Assembly: GCF_042139015.1 (NCBI RefSeq)
Contig: NZ_JBHIKY010000003.1
Span: 232,719-296,718, forward strand
Direction: 5' to 3'
DNA length: 64,000 bases
Source: JBHIKY01 sp042139015
GTDB lineage: Bacteria; Bacillota; Bacilli; Bacillales; Marinococcaceae
The notes under the pieces were generated by a model. It was not told where the DNA came from, did not search any database, and saw only the letters and a list, made by a program, of their open reading frames with translations. Of the stretch, positions 9,065-16,975 are shown one piece after another. The translations under genes and the position numbers were made by a program. Numbering within the stretch: position 1 is the first letter of the stretch; each line of letters starts with the position of its first letter.

Positions 9065-9835
9065 GTGATATCAAAAGAGATATTTCAGCGTTACGAATTA
9101 AAATATTTAATACCTTTCTGGAAATATGAAGAGATTGCCCAGCAGCTCGTACATAGTGGAAAGATGCGCTACGATAAATTCGGCGACAGGTTCGGCAACT
9201 ACAATATTGTGAGCCTGTATTTTGATTCTGATGATAAAAAAATATATTACGAGACACGCAACAAGCTGAATTTCAGGCAGAAGCTGAGGCTCCGCGTCTA
9301 TGATGACGCTTCATTAGAAAGCCCGGCCTTCCTTGAAGTAAAGCAAAAGTTTAACAATGTCGTTAATAAACGGCGCACGAAGCTCCGGCTTTACGACGCC
9401 TATCAATATTTGAAACATGGAAAACAGACGCAGTCGTTTGAAGAATACACGCCTTCCAATCACCAGATAATGAGAGAGGTAGATTCGTTTAAAGGATTGT
9501 ACGGACTGCAGCCGAAAATTGTAGTAAGTTACGACCGGCAGGCCTTCCACGGTTTAGAGGAAAGCGACCTTCGTGTGACCTTTGATTATAATCTGATGTG
9601 CAGGGATGACAACCTTCGCCTTGAAGACGGCCCGGACGGGACTCATTTTGTTGACCCTTCTCTTGTTGTTATGGAGGTAAAGGTATCTCAAAGTGTGCCA
9701 CTCTGGCTGTCACGGATGCTCAGTGAGTTTGAATGTCCACGACGGAGCGTATCAAAATTCTGCACGAGCCTTGATCTCGCAGATGAATTGAAAACAGAAA
9801 CCGGGCGCCGCCTGCACGAATCTATTATCGTTTAA
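9065..9835 (+). CDS. VTC-domain polyphosphate polymerase-like protein
   Basis: A 256-residue soluble protein with the VTC domain (PF09359), the triphosphate-tunnel fold that in yeast Vtc4 makes polyphosphate from ATP. Visible conserved parts are FQRYELKYLI at the start, YFDSDD, FRQKLRLRVYD, LEVKQKFN, YDRQAFHG, TFDYNL and VVMEVKV. These supply the Lys/Arg and Glu residues that line the tunnel. GTG at 9065 is chosen because GAAGGTGG sits eight bases before it. In many bacteria this family sits beside a DUF4956 membrane protein and CotH, which are absent here. A role in polyphosphate synthesis is inferred from the family. Confidence 0.82.
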   Translation: MISKEIFQRYELKYLIPFWKYEEIAQQLVHSGKMRYDKFGDRFGNYNIVSLYFDSDDKKIYYETRNKLNFRQKLRLRVYDDASLESPAFLEVKQKFNNVVNKRRTKLRLYDAYQYLKHGKQTQSFEEYTPSNHQIMREVDSFKGLYGLQPKIVVSYDRQAFHGLEESDLRVTFDYNLMCRDDNLRLEDGPDGTHFVDPSLVVMEVKVSQSVPLWLSRMLSEFECPRRSVSKFCTSLDLADELKTETGRRLHESIIV

Positions 9836-9851
9836 TACAGGTTGTTAAAAT

Positions 9852-9880
9852 AAAAGAGGCTGTAGCAAAAGCCCCTTTTT
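9852..9880 (+). terminator. Terminator after VTC gene
   Basis: AAAAGAGGC (9852-9860) pairs with GCCCCTTTT (9871-9879) with one mismatch, followed by T residues, 17 bases beyond the VTC stop codon. Confidence 0.75.
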
Positions 9881-9910
9881 ATAGAAAAAGTAGTACCCTA
9901 AATAGAAGAT

Positions 9911-10030
9911 AGCAGGGGACAAGTCCGAAGACTCCAGTGGGAAGAGCAGCGGCTGAAGATCCGCCGGGCGCGGGTTTCGCCCGGTTAGCTGAAGCGCTGC
10001 CCACGGAAAGCGAAGGACTTGTCCCCTGCT
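9911..10030. repeat. 120-bp palindromic intergenic element
   Basis: Perfect 16-base end repeats AGCAGGGGACAAGTCC (9911-9926) and GGACTTGTCCCCTGCT (10015-10030) enclose nested pairs, including CCGGGCG/CGCCCGG around 9964-9984 and GTGGG/CCCAC further out. The whole unit can fold into one long hairpin. The internal pattern (ACTCCAGTGGGAAGAGCAGC, then GCGCTGCCCACGGAAAGCG) resembles the high-copy intergenic repeats I recall from Bacillaceae genomes. It lies between the terminators of two converging genes. Function is unknown. Confidence 0.75.
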
Positions 10031-10043
10031 TTTTTTACCATGC

Positions 10044-10080
10044 AAAAGGGGCGAGTATCATTTATGATACAGCCCCTTTT
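10044..10080 (-). terminator. Terminator of galU (bidirectional)
   Basis: AAAAGGGGC at 10044 pairs with GCCCCTTTT at 10072, with an inner GTATCAT/ATGATAC pair. T runs exist on both strands. It abuts the galU stop codon. Confidence 0.85.
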
Positions 10081-10081
10081 T

Positions 10082-10963
10082 TTATTTTGATTTTTCCATG
10101 AGCTTCGTTTTCAAATACGCTTCTAATGGTTCTTTTAAATCATCACGCTGAAGGGCAAAATCGAGAGTTGCTTTGACGAAACCGAATTTGTCTCCTACAT
10201 CATAGCGTACGCCTCCAAAATGGTAAGCGAGCACCGCCTGCTTTTTATTGAGCTCTTTAATCGCATCGGTAAGCTGTATTTCATTTCCTGATCCCGGTGG
10301 AAGCTGAGCAAGTATTTCAAAGATTTCAGGACGAAGAATGTAGCGGCCCATAATCGCATAATTGGAAGGGGCCTCTTCAAGCTTCGGTTTTTCCTTTAAA
10401 TCAGCGAGATGCAGCACCCCGTCTTCGACTGCTTCTCCTTTCGGATCCACGATTCCGTATTTGGAGACGTCTTTATCCGGCACCTGCTGGACGCCGACAA
10501 CCGAGGAATGATAGCGGTCAAATACATCAATGAGCTGCTTGAGACACGGAGTTTCTGACTTTACTATATCATCGCCCAGCAGCACAGCAAACGGCTCGTC
10601 TCCTACAAAACGACTTGCGCATGAAATTGCATGACCGAGACCCTTTGGCTCTTTCTGGCGGATGTAATGGATGTTAGCCATGTTGGAGATTTTCTGCACC
10701 TCATCAAGCTGATCCCATTTCTTTTTCTTCTCGAGCGTTTCTTCCAGCTCATACGATTTATCAAAATGATCCTCAATCGCCCGTTTGCCACGGCCGCTTA
10801 CAATAATAATGTCCTCAATGCCGGAAGCAATGGCTTCTTCAACGATATATTGAATAGTTGGTTTATCGACAATTGGCAGCATTTCCTTCGGCTGCGCTTT
10901 CGTAGCCGGTAAAAACCTCGTTCCGAGGCCGGCTGCCGGTATAATGGCTTTTCTTACTTTCAC
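10082..10963 (-). CDS. galU: UTP-glucose-1-phosphate uridylyltransferase
   Basis: A 293-residue cytoplasmic nucleotidyltransferase that makes UDP-glucose from UTP and glucose 1-phosphate. The start KAIIPAAGLGTRFLPATKAQ is the uridylyl-transferase signature loop, followed by PKEMLPIVDKPTIQYIVEEA and, further on, LGDDIV (metal-binding Asp region) and KEKP. Length and motifs fit GalU/GtaB of bacilli. The product feeds cell-wall glycopolymers and, through GalT/GalE in the gal operon 11 kb away, galactose use. It stands 22 bases downstream of the SLH gene at 10986, on the same strand, so it could be cotranscribed or start from its own promoter. Confidence 0.95.
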   Translation of the reverse strand: MKVRKAIIPAAGLGTRFLPATKAQPKEMLPIVDKPTIQYIVEEAIASGIEDIIIVSGRGKRAIEDHFDKSYELEETLEKKKKWDQLDEVQKISNMANIHYIRQKEPKGLGHAISCASRFVGDEPFAVLLGDDIVKSETPCLKQLIDVFDRYHSSVVGVQQVPDKDVSKYGIVDPKGEAVEDGVLHLADLKEKPKLEEAPSNYAIMGRYILRPEIFEILAQLPPGSGNEIQLTDAIKELNKKQAVLAYHFGGVRYDVGDKFGFVKATLDFALQRDDLKEPLEAYLKTKLMEKSK

Positions 10964-10985
10964 GTTGACTTCCTCCCGTATGTCA

Positions 10986-11987
10986 TTATTCCGGAGCGTC
11001 CCACAGCATAAAGATATCGCTTGGACGCGGAATGATGTCTATATTATTGAAGGACTGCTCTTCACCTGTGGCGTTGGCGTCCGACAGTGCCTGATAAATT
11101 TCTTCAGAAGAAGCCGGAATACCCAGTGCTTCTGCTGCGTCCGCCGCGAGCTGAAAATTGCTCTCGCTCGTCCTCGAGATCACATATTCCCGTCTTTCGC
11201 CTTCATAAGCCTGGAATAAATGGTAATATTCTTCATTGGCTGTAGCAAAGCTTCTATCATCCCGCGCGTATAAAGTGACCCCCGCCTCCCTGTACAGGCT
11301 TCTCACTATTTCTGTATATTCATTTGAGCCTTCCGGAGTTAAGTCAAGTAAACCATTCGCTTCCCAGCTTGTAAAGCCCTGGTCGTGAAGTCTTTTAAAA
11401 AAGGAAGCTGCCTGATCGCGTGTCAATTTTCCATTGACATCAAATCGTTCCGTTTCGGTTTCCCCTTCCTGGCGGCCGGTAGTCAGCTCATGCTCAAACA
11501 TCCACGCTACCGATTCCTCGAGCTCTGAGTCCTGCCCTTGAATATGCGCGAGCGTCTGGCTGACAACTCCTCGGGTCACGGGCTGGCTCGCGATGACGTT
11601 ATCCCGCAGCCCCTGCAGGCGCAGGTTATTGTAGGAAAGCGCCCGATAGGATGGCAGAGCCCAAAACTGTCCATCCTCCCGTTCAGCCGTTTCGAGATCA
11701 AATGCGCGGTCAAGCATAACTGCAAATTGCGCTTCACTCATTTCATCTCTCGGACCGAACCTTCCGTCTTCATACCCAGTCATAATGCCGTTGTCGCGGG
11801 CCCATTGAATTTCTTCTGCGGCCCAATGATCACTTCCAACATCTGAATAAACAGCAGAGGACACGGGTGCTTCTGCTTTTGCATGATCTTCTCCTGCTGG
11901 AGAAAGCGAAATTATGTACACGAATACCAAAGCCGCCGCTGCTGCCTTTTTACCCTTGTGATATTTTATACCGTACCTGCTTATCAC
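10986..11987 (-). CDS. SLH-domain surface protein
   Basis: A 333-residue exported protein. A positively charged start and a hydrophobic segment (about residues 18-33, AAAAALVFVYIISLSPA) form the signal peptide. A clear first SLH repeat follows (YSDVGSDHWAAEEIQWARDN, then GIMTGYEDGRFGPRDEM). Two degenerate SLH-like repeats cover about 105-220 (RGVVSQTLAHI, then FDVNGKLTRDQAASFFKRL). The C-terminal 110 residues (from about LLDLTPEGSNEYTEI) match no family I recognise. GTG 11987 has GGAGGT 11 bases upstream; a GTG 10 codons earlier has no good site. It should bind the same pyruvylated wall polymer as the SLH proteins at the left end. Confidence 0.8.
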   Translation of the reverse strand: MISRYGIKYHKGKKAAAAALVFVYIISLSPAGEDHAKAEAPVSSAVYSDVGSDHWAAEEIQWARDNGIMTGYEDGRFGPRDEMSEAQFAVMLDRAFDLETAEREDGQFWALPSYRALSYNNLRLQGLRDNVIASQPVTRGVVSQTLAHIQGQDSELEESVAWMFEHELTTGRQEGETETERFDVNGKLTRDQAASFFKRLHDQGFTSWEANGLLDLTPEGSNEYTEIVRSLYREAGVTLYARDDRSFATANEEYYHLFQAYEGERREYVISRTSESNFQLAADAAEALGIPASSEEIYQALSDANATGEEQSFNNIDIIPRPSDIFMLWDAPE

Positions 11988-12087
11988 TGACTTTATCCAC
12001 CTCCATGTTAACTCCACATTCTTCTTATTATATCGTTTTCAAGGTGGCTTTTTCTACCTTTTTCTGCAAATAACGCCGATTCGTGTA

Positions 12088-12121
12088 AAAAGGAACCAGA
12101 GACCGGAAGTCCTGATTCCTT
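12088..12121 (-). terminator. Terminator of RND pump gene
   Basis: Read leftward, AAGGAATCAG pairs with CTGGTTCCTT with one mismatch, followed by a T tract. It lies just past the stop codon of the RND gene. Confidence 0.75.
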
Positions 12122-12130
12122 CATCTTTCG

Positions 12131-15100
12131 TTAAGCTTTCTTCCACTTCACTTTCAGTGTGTATAACGCCGGCACTACTACGAGAGTCAGAATCGTCGAA
12201 AAGACAAGTCCGGATACGATTGCTATACCGAGCGGCTGAAATAAAGGGTTATTTCCAAGGGCGATCGGCAGCACTCCGGCTATGGATGTCAGGCTTGTTA
12301 AAATAATTGGGCGGAACCTGTCTTTCCCGGATAAAATGACTGCTTCCTGCAGAGGCATGCCGGCACTCCTCCGCTGTTCAATGAACTCAATCAGCATGAT
12401 CCCGTTTCTCACCACAATCCCGGCCAGACTGACGGCGCCCATCATCGACATAAAGCCAAGACCCGTCTGGGTAAGAAATAAACCAAGAACCGCACCGGCA
12501 ACAGCCAGGTAGACCGCACTTAAAATTACAAATGGCATAGTGATCGAGTAAAATTGAACAGCGATAACGATTAAAATGAGAAACACGACAAGGATAAAAA
12601 TCTGGCCGATATTAATAAATACATCTGTACGCTCTGACGTTTCCCCTCCAACGCTGAAAGTGTTTTCCGGATACTGCGCATCAATGGCTTCAAGCTCTGC
12701 TTCTGTCTCGGCCAGTACTGCGTCAGCGCCGCTCTCTCCCGGATAGGCCCGAATAGTTACTGTCCGTTCACCGTTTAGATGCGGTATCGCCTCGACCGAT
12801 GCTGACTCCTCTTCAGAGACAAGTTTATCGAGAGAGACGCTGCCGGCTGGTTCAGTAGACGATTCTGATGGCGGCCCGTCTTCTTCAGAAGATGGTACTC
12901 CTCCTCCCTGACCTCTCAGATTGACTGCTTCAAGATCGTCAGCTTCGACGACGCCATCAGTTTGATAAGTCAATCGCATATCCAGAAGTTCACTTCCCTG
13001 CTGCAGATCACCTAATGGCACGCCTTCTCCAAGCAGGCGCAGCTCTTGACTGACCGCTTCAGCGCTGATTCCGTTCTCCTCCATGGCCTCCCGTTCCGGT
13101 GAAAACCGCAGGGCGGACAGGTCATTCCCGGCATCCATTTCCGTTCCAGTTATGCCCGGCTCGTCTTGAAATATTTCTTCTATGGCTGAAGCTTCCTCCA
13201 GGATAGAGTCCATACTTTCTCCGCTGACCTCTACCGCTATCGGAGCTCCGACGGGCGGGCCGGATTCAACAATCGAGCCCCTTGCTTCAATCTCCGGAAA
13301 AGCCTGCGGAAGTGTGACGTTCCATTCATTCATCGCTTCGCGGGCAGCGATCTCACTCTGATTTACATAAATTAAGAAGTTAATGTCGTTTTCTTCACTA
13401 TTCGCCGGTCCGTCTCCGGTGCTGAAAATTCGCGGCACTGTCGTGCCTGTGTATGTGGAAACAGAACGGACTTCCTCGTGCTCATAAAACCACTCTTCGA
13501 TATCTCTCGCTCTTTCTTCGGATTCTTCCAGCAGAGTTCCCGCTGGCAGAGAGGCTTCCACAAACACCTCTTCTCGGTCTGTGTCAGGGAAAAACTCAAG
13601 CGGTGTAAATGGTATCAGTCCGTAAGCTGCAGTACCGATCACAAATCCACAAATAGAAACGATAAGAGGGCGCTTCACCACAGAACCAAGCACTCTGCGG
13701 CTGTAAGAGTCGGCTGCATTGTCTATCCAGCGGCCAAGAAAGCCAGGGGATTTTCTGTTTCCGGTTTGCGAGCGTGGTGGATAAGGGAGTCCGCCTTGCT
13801 GCTCTTCTTCCGTTTCTAGTAATGTACGGCCGTGGTTCTCTTTTACTACAGCCTTTCGCTTTTGTTTACGTCCTTCGATTACTGCCCTGTAAATCGGAAT
13901 AATCAGCAAAGCAACCAGTGTCGATGCCAGGATGGTCGAAATAAGTACGGTGGGCAGCGGGCGGATAAAGGCGCCGGACGACCCTGGAAGCAGGAGCAGA
14001 GGCAAAAACGTAAACACAACTGTCAATGTCGAAGTAATCACAGATGCTGCGACCTGCCGGACCCCGCTCACGGAAGCCACAGCGGCTGATTCTCCTTGAC
14101 GAAGACGCCGGTCAATATTTTCATTTACGACGATCGCATCGTCCACTAAAATCCCTAGAGAGATAATAAAGGCAATCAATGAAATCTGATCGAGCCCGAC
14201 TCCCGCATAAGGGAGAACAATCATACCAACAGCCAGGGAGGACGGAATGGCAATCGCTACCGAAAAAGCAGTCGATAAGTTCAGCCCCACCGAACAAACG
14301 ACAATAACAGAAATAAATGAAATGCTGAATGCGATCGCAAGGTTGGTAAAGAGCTCTGAAACAAGATCTCCCTGGGTATACAGCTGTTCAATTTCTGCCC
14401 CTGCAGGAAGCTCCTCTTCAAATTGATCCATGAGTGGATCAAGCCTTTCCTGCGCTGTCGGCACACTTGCACCATCTGCCAGAAAAAATGTCAAAGATAA
14501 GGCTGGTTCTCCTTCGAAGGCTGCAGATTTTTCTCTTGGCTGGTACGTATCTTCTATTTCAGCAATATTATCGAGTTGTACTGTATCTCCATCTTCGGAC
14601 GTACCGACGGAAAGGTCTTCAAAATCAGAAGCATCTTTCATCGTTTCCAAAATGATGCGCTGCCTTTCATTGCCGCGTTCCCAATTTCCAGGTGGAAGAG
14701 CGGCTGTTTCTCCGTTAATAGCTCCAATAACCTGAGACGAAATAATATTGTTATCTTCCATCGCTTCCGGGTCAAGAGAGAAAAGAAGCTCTGACTCCAG
14801 TGCCCCTTCTACAGCGATATCGGAAATTTCCGGCAGGGAGGTAAAATCCCGTCGCCAGTTCTCAAGCAGACGATCCATCTCGGGAAGGAGAGCTTCTTCA
14901 TCGAGAGTAATTTGATAAATTGAAAGCCCCTGTTCGCTTAAATCATTATTTATGTCCGGAGTTTCGATATCATCCGGAAATTGAGAAGAGGCATCATTGA
15001 TTCGCTGTTCAATATCATTCCAGACGGCATCTCTGTTGGAGAGTCCCTCTTCAAGCTCAATTGTCAACGACGAAAAGCCGGGACTTGATACAGAGGAAAC

Positions 15101-15331
15101 ATTCGTAATTTCCTGGACATCCTGAAGCTCCTGTTCGAGCGGGTTGGTAATGGAAGCCTCTACTTCTTCGGCTTCAGCACCGGGATAAACCGTATTTACC
15201 TGGCCGACAGGCGGCTCGATAGCCGGAATTTCTTTTTGAGGCAGTTGAAAAAATGTCAGCACGCCGACGATAACAAGCATAAAGAAAAACAGCAGTGTAA
15301 TCTTCTTTTTTGTGATCAGCCAGTTCAGCAT
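12131..15331 (-). CDS. RND-family efflux transporter permease (AcrB/SwrC type)
   Basis: A 1066-residue inner-membrane pump with the classic duplicated RND layout: one TM helix at the start (about 12-30), a large outer loop, six TM helices (about 330-490), a second single helix (about 545-565), a second loop, and the last helices (about 870-1060). The VDDAIVVNENIDRR block has the paired Asp of the proton relay. Start ATG 15331 has AAAGGAGAG before it. Substrates in bacilli (SwrC) include lipopeptides and other amphiphiles; here they are unknown. No membrane-fusion adaptor is encoded next to it. The second loop holds a Glu/Ser/Gly-rich insert (about 770-800) that looks unstructured. A TetR gene 1.6 kb upstream may be its regulator (see findings). 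Confidence 0.93.
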   Translation of the reverse strand: MLNWLITKKKITLLFFFMLVIVGVLTFFQLPQKEIPAIEPPVGQVNTVYPGAEAEEVEASITNPLEQELQDVQEITNVSSVSSPGFSSLTIELEEGLSNRDAVWNDIEQRINDASSQFPDDIETPDINNDLSEQGLSIYQITLDEEALLPEMDRLLENWRRDFTSLPEISDIAVEGALESELLFSLDPEAMEDNNIISSQVIGAINGETAALPPGNWERGNERQRIILETMKDASDFEDLSVGTSEDGDTVQLDNIAEIEDTYQPREKSAAFEGEPALSLTFFLADGASVPTAQERLDPLMDQFEEELPAGAEIEQLYTQGDLVSELFTNLAIAFSISFISVIVVCSVGLNLSTAFSVAIAIPSSLAVGMIVLPYAGVGLDQISLIAFIISLGILVDDAIVVNENIDRRLRQGESAAVASVSGVRQVAASVITSTLTVVFTFLPLLLLPGSSGAFIRPLPTVLISTILASTLVALLIIPIYRAVIEGRKQKRKAVVKENHGRTLLETEEEQQGGLPYPPRSQTGNRKSPGFLGRWIDNAADSYSRRVLGSVVKRPLIVSICGFVIGTAAYGLIPFTPLEFFPDTDREEVFVEASLPAGTLLEESEERARDIEEWFYEHEEVRSVSTYTGTTVPRIFSTGDGPANSEENDINFLIYVNQSEIAAREAMNEWNVTLPQAFPEIEARGSIVESGPPVGAPIAVEVSGESMDSILEEASAIEEIFQDEPGITGTEMDAGNDLSALRFSPEREAMEENGISAEAVSQELRLLGEGVPLGDLQQGSELLDMRLTYQTDGVVEADDLEAVNLRGQGGGVPSSEEDGPPSESSTEPAGSVSLDKLVSEEESASVEAIPHLNGERTVTIRAYPGESGADAVLAETEAELEAIDAQYPENTFSVGGETSERTDVFINIGQIFILVVFLILIVIAVQFYSITMPFVILSAVYLAVAGAVLGLFLTQTGLGFMSMMGAVSLAGIVVRNGIMLIEFIEQRRSAGMPLQEAVILSGKDRFRPIILTSLTSIAGVLPIALGNNPLFQPLGIAIVSGLVFSTILTLVVVPALYTLKVKWKKA

Positions 15332-15403
15332 AAAGTTCTCTCCTTTGCAGCTCTACCACACTGTGATAAGTCTTACCCAATATTTGTACAACAAAATAAT
15401 AAC

Positions 15404-15450
15404 CATTGTGGGATTTTTTGTGGGGTCTGGCCCTCCACAAAAAAAACCAC
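15404..15450 (+). repeat. REP-like palindromic repeat, copy A
   Basis: It begins CATTGTGGGATTTT and continues through GTGGGGTCTGGCCCTCCAC to a run of A. Copies at 20811 (same strand) and 27831-27889 (opposite strand) share TGTGGGATTTT and the GGGGYCTGGCCC core. This copy lies about 265 bases 5' of the RAYT gene. Confidence 0.7.
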
Positions 15451-15491
15451 TGAGTTTTTTGAAATTTATTGATGACAAATGTTTTAGCATC

Positions 15492-15500
15492 TGGTATATT
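15492..15500 (+). promoter_or_regulatory. Extended -10 promoter for RAYT-ssb
   Basis: TGGTATATT is an extended -10 (TGN plus TATATT). TTGATG/TGACAA upstream at about 15468-15475 could give a weak -35. Transcription would start near 15507, about 200 bases before the RAYT start. Confidence 0.45.
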
Positions 15501-15713
15501 TAGGATATTCTTACTAGAAAGGAGGACCGTACCGGGCACAAAGTTTTATCACCAACCCAGCCGGCCGTGGCAGCCCCCTCTGTTTCCAGGCCATATTTTT
15601 GCTGACACCTTCTGCTGCTATTGTTTCCTCTCCCCGTAATGACTTGGTTTCCATCCGATTTACTACCTGCTCAAGCCAGCAATACTGCGATTCACCAGGA
15701 GGTAATATATGCC

Positions 15714-16301
15714 TTGACAAGAAAATATCGCATCCGGCATCCAGGACTTACGTATCACATTGTCGCACGTGGTATACGACAGTCAAATCTTTTCTTGGAT
15801 ACAAAAGATTTTGGACATTATTTGTATCTGCTTACCAAATCAAAAGAAGTATACGATTATGACCTCCACGCTTACTGCCTCATGTCAAACCACATTCATC
15901 TTTTAATCGAAACCTTCACCGACGATATTTCCTCGATTATGCACCGGCTCCAGACAAATTATGCTATCTATTTTAATAGCAAATACAAGGTAAACGGCCA
16001 TGTTTTTCAAGGGAGATTTTATTCGGACCCTATGAAGGATGAAACACACTTTTTTGAAGTGGGACGTTATATTCACCTCAATCCTGTACTGGCCGAAATT
16101 ACTGCCGATCCAGCTGACTACAGGTGGTGCAGTGCCAGGACATACCTTCTTCCCATGCCGGAGGATCAGCCTCAGCACCCGCTTTTAAGCATTTCCCGCA
16201 CACTGCATCTATTCCCCTCTCCACGGCATGACCAGTACCGAAGCTATTTATTTCAGCGTCTGAAAGACTCAGACTTATCTTTGCCGTGTCATCCTATCTA
16301 A
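15714..16301 (+). CDS. REP-associated tyrosine transposase (RAYT, Y1/HUH superfamily)
   Basis: A 195-residue Y1 transposase domain protein related to IS200/IS605 TnpA. The start TRKYRIRHPGLTYHIVARG matches the RAYT consensus. The HUH metal motif appears as NHIHLLIE. The LQTNYAIYFN block supplies the nucleophilic Tyr, and GHVFQGRFYSD and the RYIHLNPV block are typical RAYT conserved regions. TTG 15714 is preferred: AGGAGGT lies ten bases before it, and the earlier in-frame ATG at 15621 adds a non-conserved extension. RAYTs are domesticated single-copy enzymes that act on single-stranded palindromic REP sequences. It is followed 14 bases later by ssb, which implies one transcript. Confidence 0.9.
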   Translation: MTRKYRIRHPGLTYHIVARGIRQSNLFLDTKDFGHYLYLLTKSKEVYDYDLHAYCLMSNHIHLLIETFTDDISSIMHRLQTNYAIYFNSKYKVNGHVFQGRFYSDPMKDETHFFEVGRYIHLNPVLAEITADPADYRWCSARTYLLPMPEDQPQHPLLSISRTLHLFPSPRHDQYRSYLFQRLKDSDLSLPCHPI

Positions 16302-16315
16302 TAAGGAGGCTGTTT

Positions 16316-16744
16316 ATGTTTAACCAAGTAACACTAGTCGGCCGTTTTACGAAGGACCCGGTATTGACGTATACCAATGATGGTACTGCCGTTTGTAACT
16401 TTGTCCTTGCAGTGCAGCGGTCTTTCCGGAACCAGCATGGAGATTTTGACGCGGATTTTGTACCAGTGACCCTATGGAGAAAGCAAGCAGAAAATACCTC
16501 CTTGTACTGTCATAAAGGAGCCCTTGTCGGAATCAATGGAAGAATCAATACAAGACTTTATGAAAATAAAGATCAGCAGCGTGTGCAGGCCATTGAAGTC
16601 AATGCCGACCAGATTCGATTTTTAAAGCTGAATCCTTCCCAGTCAGCATCTATTCAGGAGAAAAATAAATCTGATGTTCAACCTCATGGTGCTTCCAGCG
16701 ATAAAATTGCAGAACCTTCTGCATCGGAAACACCAGCAGTATAG
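16316..16744 (+). CDS. ssb: Single-stranded DNA-binding protein (SsbB-like, no acidic tip)
   Basis: A 142-residue SSB with one OB fold (about 1-105). The start MFNQVTLVGRFTKDPVL, the FVPVTLWRKQAENTSLY block and GALVGINGRI are the standard SSB core. The tail (106-142) is Ser/Lys-rich and ends SASETPAV; it lacks the conserved DDDIPF tip that recruits replication proteins to SsbA. That is also true of the shorter competence protein SsbB. AAGGAGG is well spaced before ATG 16316. Its position 14 bases after the RAYT stop is unusual and suggests it protects or presents the single-stranded substrate of that transposase (inference). Confidence 0.92.
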   Translation: MFNQVTLVGRFTKDPVLTYTNDGTAVCNFVLAVQRSFRNQHGDFDADFVPVTLWRKQAENTSLYCHKGALVGINGRINTRLYENKDQQRVQAIEVNADQIRFLKLNPSQSASIQEKNKSDVQPHGASSDKIAEPSASETPAV

Positions 16745-16838
16745 CAGTCAGATTTCCCACCAGCGGCTGTCTTCCCTAAAACAGTCCAACCTACTTAATG
16801 TTTATTTGCCCCGCTTTCCCTCATTTCCCCTCCTTTTG

Positions 16839-16879
16839 CCCATCACTTCCTGCCAGGGAAGAGGTGGGCGACCTTTTTG
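16839..16879 (+). terminator. Probable terminator of RAYT-ssb
   Basis: CCCATCACTTCC (16839-16850) pairs imperfectly with GGGAAGAGGTGGG (16856-16868), followed shortly by CCTTTTTG. It lies about 95 bases beyond the ssb stop. Confidence 0.45.
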
Positions 16880-16883
16880 ATAA

Positions 16884-16928
16884 TGACACTCGTGTCATTT
16901 TACTGCATAATTTATGACACAAGTGTCG
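16884..16928. promoter_or_regulatory. Two palindromic operators, TGACAC-N2-GTGTCR
   Basis: TGACACTCGTGTCA (16884-16897) and TGACACAAGTGTCG (16915-16928) are near-identical palindromes with centres 31 bases apart, three DNA turns. That is typical of TetR-family operators. They lie beyond the 3' end of the TetR gene, not in front of it. A leftward TATATA box (about 16937-16942) sits just upstream of them in the leftward sense, so they could control a leftward transcript toward the RND pump. Confidence 0.6.
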
Positions 16929-16975
16929 TTTTGTAGATATATAGCCGTTATGCAAAACTTATAAACATGTTAAAC

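Larger units (their letters stand above)
15332..15713. other. Divergent region between RND pump and RAYT
   Basis: This 380-base stretch holds REP-like copy A (15404-15450), the putative RAYT promoter (15492-15500) and a 200-base leader. The leader contains an AAAGGAGG at about 15519 with no start codon at a usable distance. Confidence 0.5.

Noticed and set aside
15174..15539. Leftward frame overlapping the RND start
   Set aside because: It overlaps the first codons of the RND gene in another frame and contains the REP-like copy; no family match.
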